Numbered from the stretch's first letter, positions 46,900-60,900 are shown. The stretch is DNA of 64,000 nt from Onthophagus taurus (GCF_036711975.1 NC_091972.1:11971001-12035000), one strand, 5' to 3'. Notes: a model not told the origin generated them from the sequence alone. Program-made: numbers and translations.

Positions 46900-47680
46900 T
46901 GCTAACCTTCTACGTAGAATAGACCACAAAATTCATGCAAACACAATCCAGGATGAAGAAGAGAAGAAGTAGTGTTTGACAAATTTTGATGAAAAGTGTC
47001 TGCAGATTATTTTAAAAAGCCCACATATCTTGAATTGTATTTTGAGTTTAGTTTATGTTGGTTTAGAGTTGGCTTTGGTTTGGGTTAAGTGTTACTTGTA
47101 TGACTAGTATAAGTTGATTTACTATTTAGTTGCTTTGTTTTTAAGTTGTATCGCATTGTGATTAGTGATTAGCTTTGAGATTTCATTAGTATTACTTTAT
47201 GCTTATATTCCCTTGGTATCGGGTTATCTTGATTTGAAGTTGCTTTCCTTTGCGGGTATGTTATTTTACGGTTGTATTCGGTCACTTGCAGGTTTTTGGT
47301 TAGAGGTTGGGTTGGCTTTGGAATTAGACTAGTTAGGTCTGGAGTGATGTTGGGTTGATTTGGCTTGATTTTGTGATTAACTTTTTTTGAGGTTTGAAGC
47401 TTCTGTACTTGAACTACTTTGCGGTTTAGTTGTTTTAGTATTGAGATGGCTACTTCAAAGAACTGCAGGTTACTCATTTTAGGTCTGGAGTTAGGTTGGG
47501 TTGGATTAATTGGTTACTTTATGGTTGAGTTTCTTTGAGGTTTGATGCTTTTCATTTAAATTACTGTGTGGTTCCGTTGCCTATTCAGAGAGAGAGATTA
47601 TCTAACACATCATTGCTCAACAAGGTCTTAACGTCTTTATTAAAGATAATGAATGACTAACTGTTCAAAAGAATATCATT
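46900..47680. repeat. Direct repeat upstream of Rae1
   Basis: Segments such as AATCCAGGATGAAGAAG, GTACTTGAACTACTTTG, TTTCAAAGAACTACAGGTTA-like and TTCAAAAGAATATCATT recur in the same order at 50091-50480, downstream of Rae1. Short GGTTTG/GGTTAG-rich sub-repeats give it a skewed G+T composition. Confidence 0.7.
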
Positions 47681-47780
47681 CTTCTAGGATTCTTTGTCCT
47701 TCATTGCTTCTTCCTCTTGAATTTGCTTTTGTAACATTTCTCTCAATAATTTAAAGTAACAAAGCTAGGTATATAAGAGT

Positions 47781-47944
47781 TGTTGCATATTAGGTTGGCA
47801 ATACCAACCAGTGTGAAGTACAACAAGTATGATGAAGACGACAAGTCAAGACAAGTTATTACGAGCACTATAAAATAAAATAATTTTAGTTTTGTTCAAT
47901 AAAGTTGTAGTAAAAATCCTGACTTTTATTGACAGAACACAACA
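47781..47944. repeat. Possible solo LTR
   Basis: This 164-bp segment starts TGTTG and ends CAACA, contains a CAATAAAG poly(A)-type signal near its end, and is flanked by AGAGT and AGGGT, a 5-bp duplication with one mismatch. No internal retrotransposon domain is attached. Confidence 0.5.
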
Positions 47945-48342
47945 AGGGTAGTACTTCCTGTTTCGCGAAATTTTATACCTATAATCTCTGCATAGACTTC
48001 GCTTATGCCAGAATGCAAAAAAAAAACTTTAACTTTTATGCTTAAAATACATCAAACCGATTGACAAATGTCACTACTTCCTTTTACAAGACAATTTTAA
48101 AGATAAACTTAAATTAATCCGTACAAAATCACTTTTAACATAATTAAATTTGAAGTGTTATTCATATTTAATATTGTTTCTTTTAGCTTTTCAACACTAG
48201 GTGTCGCTAGTATAGGTGATTTTTCGCTTTTGCGCATAAAACCAACAGTGTTTTTATCTGATTTGTTACTCCGTTCCAAACCGAACTTGTTTGCTCTTTC
48301 TACGATTTAAATCAAACCACAAAAACAAGATTGACAACAAAA
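47945..48342. other. Rae1 promoter and 5' region
   Basis: No TATA box was recognised. The start codon is preceded by CAACAAAA, a good insect start context. Confidence 0.4.
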
Positions 48343-49536
48343 ATGTTTAACCAACCGAACACGTTGGGTATCTTTGGTACAACAACGACGACTCCAAGCA
48401 GTGCAAACCCCATGAAAGATTTCGAAGTTACTTCGCCCCCCGACGATTCCGTTAGTTGTTTGGAGTTTTCTCCATCAACAATTCCGCAAAATTTTCTAAT
48501 AGCCGGAAGTTGGGATAACAATGTACGTTGTTGGGAAGTTGAGCAAAGTGGAAAAACAGTTCCAAAATCAATGCAGACATGTGGAGATCCGGTTTTAGAT
48601 GTTTGTTGGAGTGATGATGGGACAAAAGTAAGATTGTTTTTAAACTTTTAGTTGTTGTTAAATTAAAATAATCATTTAATTTAGGTATTTATGGCTGGTT
48701 GTGACAAACAAGCTAAAGTATGGGATTTAGCAAGTAATCAAACCATGCAAGTAGCAGCTCATGATGCTCCAATCAAAACATGCCATTGGATTAAAGGTTC
48801 AAATTATTCCTGTTTAATGACCGGGTCATGGGATAAAACATTAAAATTTTGGGATACTCGCAGTCCATCTCCAATTATGAGTATTACCCTTCCAGAACGT
48901 TGTTATTGTGCTGATATTGATTATCCTATGGCAGTTGTTGGGACTGCTGGTCGTCAAATAATTGTATATCAACTTGAAGGGAAACCTCAAGAGTACAAAA
49001 GACTAGAGAGTCCATTAAAATATCAACATAGATGTGTTGCAATCTTTAGGTAATAAAAAAAATTTTTTTAACAACCTCATTTTTGGAAAATATTTTTTAG
49101 GGATAAGAAAAAAGTTCCAACTGGTTATGCTTTAGGGTCCGTAGAAGGACGAGTAGCAATCCAATATGTAAATCCATCAAATCCAAAAGATAACTTCACA
49201 TTTAAATGCCATCGATCAAATGCAACTCCAACTGGTTATCAAGATATTTATGCAGTTAATGATATTGCATTTCACCCTGTTCATGGTACATTAGCCACTG
49301 TTGGTTCAGATGGATCATTTAGCTTTTGGGATAAAGATGCAAGGACAAAATTAAAACCATCAGAATTGATGGAACAATCGATTACTCGGTGTGCTTTTAA
49401 CCACAATGGGCAAATTTTTGCTTATTCTGTGAGTTATGACTGGAGTAAAGGCCATGAATATTATAACCCATTGAAGAAAAATTATATCTTCTTACGATCC
49501 TGTTATGATGAATTAAAACCAAGAACATCATCATAA
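48343..49536 (+). CDS. Rae1: Rae1 mRNA export factor, complete, 3 exons, 361 aa
   Basis: Exons 48343-48627, 48685-49049 and 49101-49536; phases agree and the stop is TAA. Rae1/Gle2 is a WD40 propeller that binds the GLEBS motif of Nup98 at nuclear pores, and acts in mRNA export and spindle assembly. The reading starts [12 protein letters not shown] and is followed by the family block [18 protein letters not shown]. Diagnostic blocks include [99 protein letters not shown] and FTFKCHRSN. The length is near human RAE1 (368). The end of its last exon is partly duplicated at 50467-50545. Confidence 0.96.
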
Positions 49537-49544
49537 ACAAAATC

Positions 49545-50810
49545 TTCTCTATCATCTTAAATAAATCATTTGTATTTCTATTCTTAACTAGATATTGCAT
49601 ACAATTTTTATAGAAATAAGGTATTATAGACAGAAATACATTTTTTTTTCTTATTTGCTGATTATTTATTGTTTGTTTCCCATTTTAATGTCTTTAATAT
49701 TAATAAGTACTATTGTTTAGCCATTTTTTAATTACCTATAATAGTGGGGAGATTAAAACACTTTTTTATTCTTATTTATTATACATACAGTTTACTATAC
49801 AAGCCTCCTACATCGAAATACAAATGATCTTAAATAAATCATTTGTATTTCTATTCTTAACTAGATATTGCATACAATTTTTATAGAAATAAGGTATTAT
49901 AGACAGAAATACATTTTTTTTTCTTATTTGCTGATTATTTATTGTTTTTTTCCCATTTTAATGTCTTTAATATTAATAAGTACTATTGTTTAGCCATTTT
50001 TTAATTACCTATAATAATGGGGAGATTAAAACACTTTTTTATTCTTATTTATTATACATACAATTTACTATACAAGCCTCCTACATAGAATAGACCAGAA
50101 AATACATGCAAACACAACCCAGGATAAAGAAGTAGTGTTTGACGAATGTTTGAAGCTTTTGTACTTGAACTACTTTGTGGTTTAGTTGTTTTAGTATTGG
50201 GTTGGATATTTCAAAGAACTACAGGTTACTCATGCTAGGTCTGGAGGTAGGTTGGGTTGGTTTGGCTTAATTGGTTACTTTGTGTTGAATTTCTTTGAGG
50301 TTTGAAGCTTTTGTACTTGAACTACTTTGTGGTTTAGTTGTTTTAGTATTGGGTTGGCTATTTCAAAGAACTACAAGTTACTCATGTTAGGTTGGGTTGG
50401 TTTGACTTTATGGATGACTTTTTTTGAGGTTTGATACTAACTTATCTAACTGTTCAAAAGAATATCATTGAAGGCCATGAATATTATAACCAATTAAAGA
50501 AAAATTATATCTTTACAATCGTGTTATGATGAATTAAAACCAAGAATATCATCTTAAAAATCATTTGTATTTCTATTCTTAACTAAATATTGAATAAAAT
50601 TTTTGTACAAATAAGGTATTATTAACAGAAATACTTTTTTTTCTTATTAGTTGATTCTTTAATGCTTTTCTTTTCCCATTTTAATGTCTTTAATATTAAT
50701 AAATACTACTGTTTAACCATTTTTTTGATAATCTATAATAATAAGGAGATTAAAACACTTTTTTTTAATTCTTATTTATTATACATACAGTTTACTATAC
50801 AAATTAACAG
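49545..50810. repeat. Three tandem copies of the Rae1 3' flank
   Basis: Copy A (49548-49815) and copy B (49829-50097) are nearly identical (CATTTGTATTTCTATTCTTA through ACAAGCCTCCTACAT). Copy C (50545-50810) is more diverged and runs directly into the 3' end of NDUFB3. Between B and C lies a further copy (50091-50460) of the upstream direct repeat. Confidence 0.85.
50467..50545 (+). pseudogene. Duplicated fragment of Rae1 last exon
   Basis: AAGGCCATGAATATTATAAC, then AATTAAAGAAAAATTATATC and ATGATGAATTAAAACCAAGA, repeat the last coding bases of Rae1 (about 49450-49530). Several bases are missing after ATATCTT, so the frame is lost. It shows that copy C is the original or an old duplicate of the gene's 3' end. 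Confidence 0.8.
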
Positions 50811-50811
50811 T

Positions 50812-51120
50812 TTAGTGTCCACCATGACCATGTCCATGTTTAGGTGGAAATGCTTTATCATAAGCGGCAGTACCAGCAAGGGTAACAATTACAGCAAGTA
50901 CACCCCATTTAAAACCGGTAAAGAAAGTTTTTGATAATTTCATTTTTTCAGTTCCGAATGCTTTAACATCATATCTCCACACTTCATTTCTTAACCAAGG
51001 ATCTTTTAAACCTTGCGCTGCTAAAGCACGTTGAGTTTTTAGTAATTCCGGAACATTTTCCACTTTGTATATTCTATAATCGGGAACTGTGTAAGGCTCA
51101 CCATGACCATGACCACCCAT
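50812..51120 (-). CDS. NDUFB3: NDUFB3, accessory subunit B12 of mitochondrial complex I, 102 aa
   Basis: Single coding exon from the ATG at 51120 to TAA at 50812. The protein is a small inner-membrane subunit in the membrane arm of NADH:ubiquinone oxidoreductase. Visible are a His-rich N-terminus (MGGHGHGEPYTVPDYRIYKV), the conserved ALAAQGLKDPWLRNEVWRYD, a membrane segment FKWGVLAVIVTLAGTAAYD, and a second His-rich tail (KHGHGHGGH). Length fits the family (about 98). The gene converges on Rae1. TTTATT near 50775 is a candidate AATAAA on the minus strand, inside the duplicated Rae1 flank. Confidence 0.95.
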   Translation of the reverse strand: MGGHGHGEPYTVPDYRIYKVENVPELLKTQRALAAQGLKDPWLRNEVWRYDVKAFGTEKMKLSKTFFTGFKWGVLAVIVTLAGTAAYDKAFPPKHGHGHGGH

Positions 51121-51952
51121 GTTATCTTAGAAAACAAATTATCTTGTGCAATAAATTAAAATGTAACAATTTAATTAATATTAATTTGATAAATACCTAA
51201 AAAGAAAATAAAGATTTTATTATGTAAGTTCTGTTTTTGGAGGAAATACTGCAAAAGTTTTGGAACCAAATTTAGTTACTTTTATGTTTAAACAGTGCCA
51301 ACTTAAATGATCAATCATATGCTTTTGAGATATTTATATATTGCAGTATTATTTTTTATTACAAGTTTAATTATTTTAAAGTAACTTATTTTAATAAATC
51401 AAAAATCTGTGTAATATTACTTTAATAATAATTAATTTTGCAACCACCATCACAAATTTGTAATTAATTAATAATGCAATATATAGATGGGGCTACTTGA
51501 GATAAATTGTTGAATACAATAAATTTATATTTTTAATTTAAACTGAAATAAAACAAAATCTAATATTTAAACAATTTTATAATCAACAATTTAATTTTTT
51601 TAAATTTTTATTTTAACACCTTAATTTATTGCTATTTAATTCTCAATTTAACGTGTAGATGGCGCCACAAGACGTACGCATATCACAAAATAAAGCGTTC
51701 TCGAACCATTCTCAGTTCTCGTCTTTAGGAAATAAGAACTATCTGGTGATATCTTATTTTCTTAGTCGGTGTTGTTCCGTGGGGTTTCACACAAAATATT
51801 CCGAGTTATAACTAAATAACAAAATCTGTAGTGCGTGTGTTAAATTAGGTTTTAATTCAACGATTAACAATTAATATTTTTAATAATTATAGTTGTAATA
51901 CGCGCTTTGTTCTAAAAAGTGTCTGTTACCTTTTAAAATGTGAAAATTATAA
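51121..51952. other. Divergent promoter region between NDUFB3 and the LRP gene
   Basis: Both genes are transcribed away from here. A slightly GC-richer segment at 51650-51790 is the likely LRP promoter or 5' UTR zone. No specific site could be supported. Confidence 0.4.
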
Positions 51953-54900
51953 ATGAAAATCGGCAAGGTTTTACCCGGTTTAGTGACCATGACCCTTTCG
52001 TACTTGTTTGTAATCGTTTTCTTTGGTTTTCAAGTGACCGTTTTCGGTACAAAACAAGATATTGATAAAACCACCGTTAAATATTATCTAAATACAACAG
52101 GTAAATTAATTAGATTAATTTATTTCATAGATTAAAATAAAGGTTTTGCTTGATATATTCTATGAAGGTAATCCGGTGTAAAGTGATATACATTTTTATT
52201 CTTTTATTTTTTACTCTTTTATTTTTTTTTTCTTTTTGCAAAGAGACCTTGATATGAGGACCAAAGAACCACATACTATAAATTTTATTTTATTTTTAAT
52301 GCTTTACTTTTAAGAAATAAATTTGAGATGTATAAAAAAAATTTAAGCAACTAAGTAACCTAGAGGTTATCGTTCTAAAGTGATTAAAACCGATTCACTT
52401 TTTTTTATATATCCTAAACGTAAACCGTTTTCAACTTTTTTTTGAACAAGTGAACGCTTGATCATCATCCCAACAGGTTTTAATGTCTATAAAAAAAGGA
52501 AGCCTGGAAAGTTTTTTATTCATTGAATCGACAACCCGTTTTCAAACAACAATTATGTTATTAAGTGTTAATATTTTGTAGCAAAGATCTCTAAAATTGA
52601 GATGATAAACAATCTACGCAGTTTTCTGATTTGGTATAAAACGTGTAAAACCGGCAAATTCTTATTTCAATCAAATTTTAAGTGTTTACTGCATCTGATA
52701 GAGTGAGAAAACCCCTTTATTTTTGATATCTTAACTCTTCTACGACCAAGACTGTGTCAATAATAACCCGAAAACAATTTTTGACATAGTATAACTTCTC
52801 GTAAAAACTTAACATTAGTAATTGCGAAATAAATTACAAACTAAATATTGTCTTGGAATACAACCAAAAAGAAAAGAGTGGAGTTAACCTCTTGGACCAA
52901 CTCATTCGAGAATATAGTTGGCCCAGAACTACTAAAAGATGGCCATTTACATTGTTTATGAGTTATTTGGACATTGCGGCATACAATGCGTTTATTTGGA
53001 ATAAAAATGTACTGATTGGGCTGGAAATGTTTCTGCCAAAAGAAAAGGAAAATGTTCTTACAGGAACTAGGCATGTCACTTATCCAACCAGATATAAATT
53101 GAAGAACATCAAATATGTGGAGTTGACCCAAATATGTGAAGAAAAGTAACCCAAAAGTGACGATGTCATCAATGTTGAGGAAGTACTAAATTTGAGTTTA
53201 CTGTACATAGTAAAAAAATAGTAAATGCTTGTAAACAAATTGTAAATATCACGAAAGTTATCCATATTCACCAAAATAGTTAATTGAAAATAGACGAGTT
53301 AGGCGATTTGCTCACGAAGCTACTGTAAAGCCTGTTACAGACATGTTTAGTAATTTAATCTAGTAGCGAGTAGCCACTTACCGCTGGAACGTTTACTAGA
53401 CGGTAACTGTCCACATTTAATACACTCAAGACACTTTAGTGGTACTCAAGATAAACAGACGTCGCGACGTCATCGCGCGCAATTCAATAATATAAGAAAT
53501 ATTCATATGCTTATAGAGGAAATTGAAGAAGAAGTGTCTAAAATACTTAATAAGCGTATATGGGTTAGAGAAGAGTGGATGAGAAGAATTTCATTAGGAG
53601 CATCAATTGCTCTTTAATTACTACTTCTTAACACATTTTCCAGTATTTGAAAAAACAGTATTGACAGTAGATCCAAATTTCATAGAATCCTTAATTTTTT
53701 TTTTGCTCCTGTGAATATGTCGGACTAATATTTTTTTTCAATTTTATGTCCTTTTCTGCAAAACCTGGGATATTCATAACTTTTTTCAAATCTTCATAAG
53801 CTTTTTGTTTTGCTAACCTGTTTTTATAAGTAACACTTTTAATATGCCATAAATATTCAAAAACATTCATAAACATTCAAACTTGACAGTAGTGTTTTCA
53901 CTCCATCGCCTCGACATGTTTGTTATATTATACTACATATTGCTAATTCACTAGCCGTTGTAGTTGTGAGTAGTGGGGGTACGCTACTCGACCGAAAAAA
54001 TAGAATCAAATCGATCTACTCGACTAAATCGTTTTAGTAAACTACTCGACTAAATTGTACTGTCCGCACGTAGCGAGTTACTAAATTACGCGCTACTCGA
54101 CTAAATTACTAAACGTGTCTGTACGGGCCTTTAAAGGAACTAAACTGGTTGGTAAGTTGGGTCACTAACCGGTATACTGACTCATTAGTGACTAGGCGCC
54201 ACACACGAAGCTACTCATCAGCGATCACAACCTGTAGTTTGTTCAGATTAGACATGGATGCAGAACCATGGGTGGAGTAGTTGGAGTAGAGTTAGCTGAT
54301 GACGATGCTGGACGTCGTAGACCTAATGACAATGGCTATGCTATTATGGGGGAAGGTGAAGGAGCTTCTGATTCCAGGTCAGCACTATGGAGATCAACTC
54401 AAATGATTTGACACATACTGAGCTGAACAAGAGTGCTGCGATACAGATAGCCGAACGATTTGATTCAATCTGGAATCTAGCGAACTCCATAGGTGCTGTA
54501 AACGAAGGCTGTAAAATTCGTTATCAAAGCAGCTTGCATCCTTCACAATTTTATGGCAAGACTTGTCTACATGCCAAAGGATATAACTGCTGCGGCAGAT
54601 AACTACGACATGCTGCAGGTTCTACCACAGCATCTGAGCATTCCTTTTCAGTAGCTCCGTGTGCAAACGGCTTTATTGTTAGTTCACGCAGTTCTTGTGA
54701 TTATCTACAAAACTGTGGAATTCGACCAAGCCAATGTATTGCAACAAGGCAGAAAGAAGTTATGATTGTTAATGCCTTTAGTTTTGACGCGAACTATTCC
54801 TACAGATAGTTCTCGACGTTGCATAAATAATTAATGACGATGAAAGGACGTGCTGATACTCATATATTAGCAGTATCCAAGACTGGTCGTGAGTCTGGAG

Positions 54901-57900
54901 TTGCCGTTGGTGTATATCTTGGTAATAGTAGCAAATACTCTAGTGAAACGTGTAAGGCTATCGTAAAAGGAAAAACGAGACGTGATAGAGTAAGAAACAG
55001 AAGTATCAGAGCAAAACTAGATCAAGAACCCATAGTACAAATAATGGAGAAAAAACAACTTGAGTGGGACGGACACTTGAGAAGGATGAGCAATGACGGA
55101 TACCCAAATAGAGATGAGTATATAAATGTGAAGGCTTAAAGGAAGACTTCGTAAAACCTGGGAGGACAACATAGAGCAGCCAGAAAGAGCAACCTTGCTC
55201 AACACTCTGACACCGTAAGATAATTGATAATCTGGATTTTTGTACCTAAATGGATAGTTAGAAGTTTTTGATCTGAAGAATGACATTTCTAGCAAAGTCT
55301 TGGAGGACATATCAGAATTTTAAATTAAATGTTAACTATCAAAACATTTTAAGGAAATTCTTTATTTGAAGAAACATCATTTTTTAATAAAATGAGTATG
55401 TATGAAAATTTTCTTTTTTATTTGTTCTAATAACGGTTGCGCCAATACGACGTCGTTAAACTAAAATCGATTTTAAAACCAGATAACGTTGAAATTTGTT
55501 TATATTTATAAAGATAGATTTTTAAAAATATAGAAAAGTGGTTAAGGAAATTTTATTTTCAGATTTGATGTAAAAAAGTACAGAAGTGCGATGGCGTCAA
55601 TTTAATCATTTCACAAAATATACGGTTACAATAGTTACTTTTTATATTTTCATTTGATTCAAAACTTGGCCTTGAAATTTAGAACCTAGTAAGTTTCGAT
55701 TCGCATTTCGGCAGCTTAGTTATTTGTAAAAAAAGCTACGCTTGTATTCAAAGTGACGTTCTAAGTTTAAATCGAAAACATCGATATTATTTTTAGAATT
55801 TGATATTTTGATGTAAATCTATATATAAATTATATATAAATTTAAAAATGTAAATTCAAAATCATTCTAAAAAGACACAAAGTTTTTCAATATTAAAGCA
55901 AAAAATTCATCTAAATCAACAACAATTTTATATTATTAAATGCAATAGTTAACATTTTTAATTACCTACATCTATTTAAGTGAGCAAGAGACAAGGTCAG
56001 GCCATTATCGCATCGCAAGCAATTAACTGTTCGTATTTGTAAACTAAATTATAATTAGATAGACAACACTTTATATACATATACAGATCCATAATAGGTA
56101 TGATGACAGATATAATAGCAACAAATTTAGTCAGCAAGACTTAATCGTCACAAATCATTAGTGCACATCAAAGAAACAAGAGACAATGCCACCATTCTAA
56201 ATATAAATATGTATTCATATGCGGTTTTTCGTCATTTGCAATCAAGATGGGTACATGTTGGCGGAAGCCTTTTCTTGAAATAGCTCGGGTATTAATAGAT
56301 ACTAAAACACAGTGCTAAATGGAAAGAAACTGTGTCCTACTTTGATTATAATCTATAAGTATAAATTTCATATCGATTTCATATCAATCGATAACTAAGT
56401 ATTATGTGGATTGAATTCTTCATTCTTTAAAGTTAAATGAAAGTTTAATGTGAAGAATAGACGAATCGTACTGAATAGTTTCTTAGAAACTCAATTAATC
56501 TAGAGTTTAGAACGTTGACCGTGCAGTAAAACAGAACGTTCATGGTTTAACGAATGCTCTGTGGACATAATTTAAATTTTAATTGGGTGATAAAACGTTT
56601 CGTTGAAAATATTAGAACTTTCTTTTGCAAAATTCGTGGAAAACGTGTGTTAAATAAAAACAAAGGAATTAAACGAAATTATTTGATAAGTTTATTATTA
56701 CGTTCTGTGAATACAATTATGGTAATTTAATAAAATTCATTAAAAATATATTAATTATAGAAATAATAAAAACGTAATTATATAAAACGTTATTTAACAC
56801 AAGGACATCAAAAAGGACAAAAACAATGAAAACATAATAATTTCTTTACTAGAAATTAAAATATCGTAATGGATGAAATTATAAAACAAGTGCCCAAACT
56901 TAAAGGATACAAAATGCGAAATAAGGTGGTTAACATCTTGTCGTGGAAAACGAGGATGATCTCCATAGGTTACTGTTCCAGTTTAAAAATACAGCAAAAC
57001 AGTTCAACATGACTATATCAGCGGCAAAAACAAAATGAATGACTACTTACAAGATACCGATGAGATGCAAGCTGGTGGTCGTTGAGAAAATCATACACCA
57101 AGAAACGAAATTCAAATATTTGGGCATTGAAACATCTGGATCAAGCTGCTATTTATTTATTTATACATGGAGGTAGCGCCAGAATAAGTTCCATTAGGAC
57201 CTCATAACTATACTATACATATGTAACTTACCAAAAGGTTCTACGTTGCGACGGTATGTACAAAAACAAAATTAATCCTATATGGGTACAAAACTGAGTA
57301 TGGCGCTTCGAATAACACGTCTAAAATTGTTTGGCGTGAGGAAAAGTGTGTCCAACTTAGGCGATCTACTGCTCTTTCCATCCGTACGATTGGAGAATTC
57401 TTATAAAAACTAGTTCGAGCTGCATCAATGTGGAGAATTGTTCAAAAATATGAATATTAGAATAGTGTTAAAAAAATCGGTAGCCGGAGCATGATACAGA
57501 AAAACTTTTACAACAAAAGTTGTAGCAAGTTAGGGTACAACTTGCTACAACTTTGTTAACAAAAAATCGGTATGCGGAGCATAGTACAGAAAAACTTTTA
57601 CTACAAAAGTTGCAGCAAATTGTACCCTTAACACAATAGTCAGTAACATTTTTGCTCCAGGATGCATCAATGTGGAGAACTTTTCAAAAATATGAAAATT
57701 AGAAGAAGCATATCGTAACCGACGAGGAGGAATATGCAAGTTAATTCTTGAGAAAAGATATGGGGCTTGCGGAAGCGTGGACATATGATAGATTTGGCAG
57801 ACAGACAAATAATCTGTATACGTATATAAATAAAAGCGGTCCAAAATGACTGCCTTGAGGTACCCCAGAAGTCATCACAATATAGTCAGACGAGTGCCCA

Positions 57901-60900
57901 CCAATCATGACTAATTGGGTTCGGTTGGAGATATAAGAGGCAAACCACTTCAACAAGGCACCCGCGACTCCTACGCGTTTCAGTTTTAAGAGTAATAACT
58001 TGTGATCAACCTTATCAAAAGGTTTGCTGAAATTGGTAGAAATAGCATCCACCTGGACGTTCTTATCAAGATTTGCAAAAAAAGAAATTAGTATATTCTG
58101 ACAGATTGGTCTCAACAGAACGTCCAAGGTAGAAACAGTAATTTGAAAAAATAGTCTATTATAAATGAGTTTTTCCAAAAATTTACCCATTATTGGTAGA
58201 ATGGATATAGGGCGTTGTTTACAAGGCTTCGAAAACTGTTTCCATACAGAAGGAAAGACGCCGTAGCGCATTGACATATTAAATATTAACTATAGAGGTT
58301 TCGCGAGTGCTTGAGAACAGTTGCTAATATGGCGAAATACACATATAAGAACTGAAACCAAAACCCGGATATATAAGACCGCAATTAGACCTATATTAAC
58401 ATATGCAGCACAGACTCGGTGAGAAACATGCAAAACAAAAAGAATACTAGAAACTACAGAAATGAAAATAGTTCGTAGAATAGTTGGGAAAACATTGATG
58501 GACAGAGAAATAAGTGAGAACATTAGACAGGCTTGCAGGATAGGTAACATCAATGATTGGGTATTGGACAGAAAGAAGAAATGGAATGAGCACATCGACC
58601 GAATGACAGAAGAATGAACAGAAAACTTCCAATCGATTAGGGGATAAAAATGTGAACAAAAATAAGCAGTTATTCCTAAATACAGAAAGAAGAAGAAGAA
58701 ATACTGATTATGAATAACACGAACGTGATTTGTTTGTTCAACAGCTTGCTCTATTATACATTCTAGGAGATGAGGTAACTTTTAAAAACATCTCTTGACT
58801 CAATGGCAACTAATAGAAAATTGATTAGTAGAGAAGAACATTCAGCTTTAATTTGTAATTAAAGTTAAAGTCACAATAAATATGTCGACAGCACAAGATA
58901 AACTGATATTCCTATTGGGTTAGATAATAACTCTTATTTGTTGAGAACAAATTTTGGATAAAGAATATCACCTCGATATTCCTAAATCCTCAAAATTTGT
59001 ACTGTTAGAGAAAGAATTAGTATTTTTAACAATCAACAGCTAATTAATTACCTATATTAACAAACTGGCTTTTTAAGAAATATGTATAATTTGATAGTTA
59101 TTTAAAACATTCCACTGTAAAATCGATATTCATTGAAGCTAAGCAGTATTAATTCAAATGCTGAACAACAAAACTAAGACCGAATACTGCATTAATTATA
59201 GGGCTTCTGTCGGACTAGTTTGGAGTTTCGATTAAATTGATGTAAATACGAGGTTGTTGATATAATGTTGTTGAGTTAGAGTTGGTTAAAAAGAATGTTG
59301 TATTACAATTTAAATATTTCTTACACAAGTTTTACTTGAAAACTTCTTATCTCTTTATAAACATAAACAAATCTCAAAGAATGTCGATAACACTAAGCAT
59401 CTAATGATAATGACCAAAATTAGTAAATAAATGATCTTTAATCTCTTTGCATCTGTTGTGTATTTTAAAATGTTATAAACAGTCGATATACAAATCACAA
59501 TATTAAAAAAAAATCTGTTCGAACCCCGCTAAACATTACCGTTTACATTATAGACATAGGATGTAGGTAATTGTTATGATGATATTAAGCAGTAGTGGCG
59601 GCTGTGATACAATCTTCGAATAGGGCAACTCAATTGGCGAGAGAGCGGAAGCCGTCATTCGTTGTGGTACATCCAAAACGGTCATTCATTTAGTTTGTTT
59701 ACGTCTACTAAGAATATATCGATCTTACGCATCTGGAAACATTTTCTTCTTGTATTTATGCGCCATCCAAAATCATCAATAAACATAGCTTTCAGCTTTT
59801 GAAAGTAACGTTCTGTTCAATCAACAATATACATCAATTTAACTGCACGCATATGTTTGTAAATTAATATAAAGCGTTTTGAATTTAGAATGGTTTAGAT
59901 CCAAAGAAGAAGAAATCATAACAACCCAACATTAAGTTAATTTGCGTGTCGATCTGTTCATTTAAACCAATTCATATGGAGTATTATACGTTTTGTATGG
60001 ATTCAATTAAATTGTTAGGGAAAGAAATTTGTATCAATTTATTATTGTATTGTAACACCATCAATAAATTAATGTTTTTTCTAAAAGAATTTTTTCTTTT
60101 TAAGGATGCCCATTACATGAATTTCTTTGTGATTCAATATGTTACGACATGAATCAATATTGTGATGGAATTCGGGATTGCGAAGACATTTCAGACGAAC
60201 CAGAAGGTTGTATACCAATACCACGAGAACTGCACTGCCTTCACGGTCATTTCACATGTAAAACAACACATCGATGTATCCCACTTGGTTGGGTTTGTGA
60301 TGGTGAAGTCGATTGTGGTACAACTCGAAATGGAATGGATAATTCCGATGAAGAAGATTGCAATAAAAACATTCCGTGTCCTTGGAATCACGCAAAATGT
60401 GGTCCCTCCAGTAATCAATGCATTCCTTTAACGTCTTTTTGCGATGGTGTTCGCGATTGTGAAAACGATGCTGATGAGTTGGATTTTTGTGAAACGTCAG
60501 TATGTGATACAGCGCAATGTGTTCATGGGTGTAAACCAACGTTTGAAGGGCCTATGTGTTATTGTCTGGAAGGATATCGTCCAGGAGGTGATGGAACAAT
60601 TTGTATTGATGCGGATGAATGTGAATTGGGGAACACATGTGAACAAATTTGTATAAACTCGATTGGATCATATCAATGTAGGTGCGTTTCTGGTTATAAA
60701 ATGGAAAATGGATCTTGTATAGGACTTAATGGTAAGGAATTATAACTAAGTAATTATAAAAATAACGATAAAAAATAATTATAAAAAAACAAGATTTTAA
60801 AATAGAATTTTATTTTTAGTTCCAATCGATGAGCCAACATCGATTTTATTTTCAACTCTTAACACAATTCAACGAATCACTCCAGATGGTAGAAATTGGT

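Noticed and set aside
60149-60745. Reading frames in other phases and on the minus strand over the LDL-receptor modules
   Set aside because: They are shadows of the Cys-rich receptor exon and have no motif of their own.
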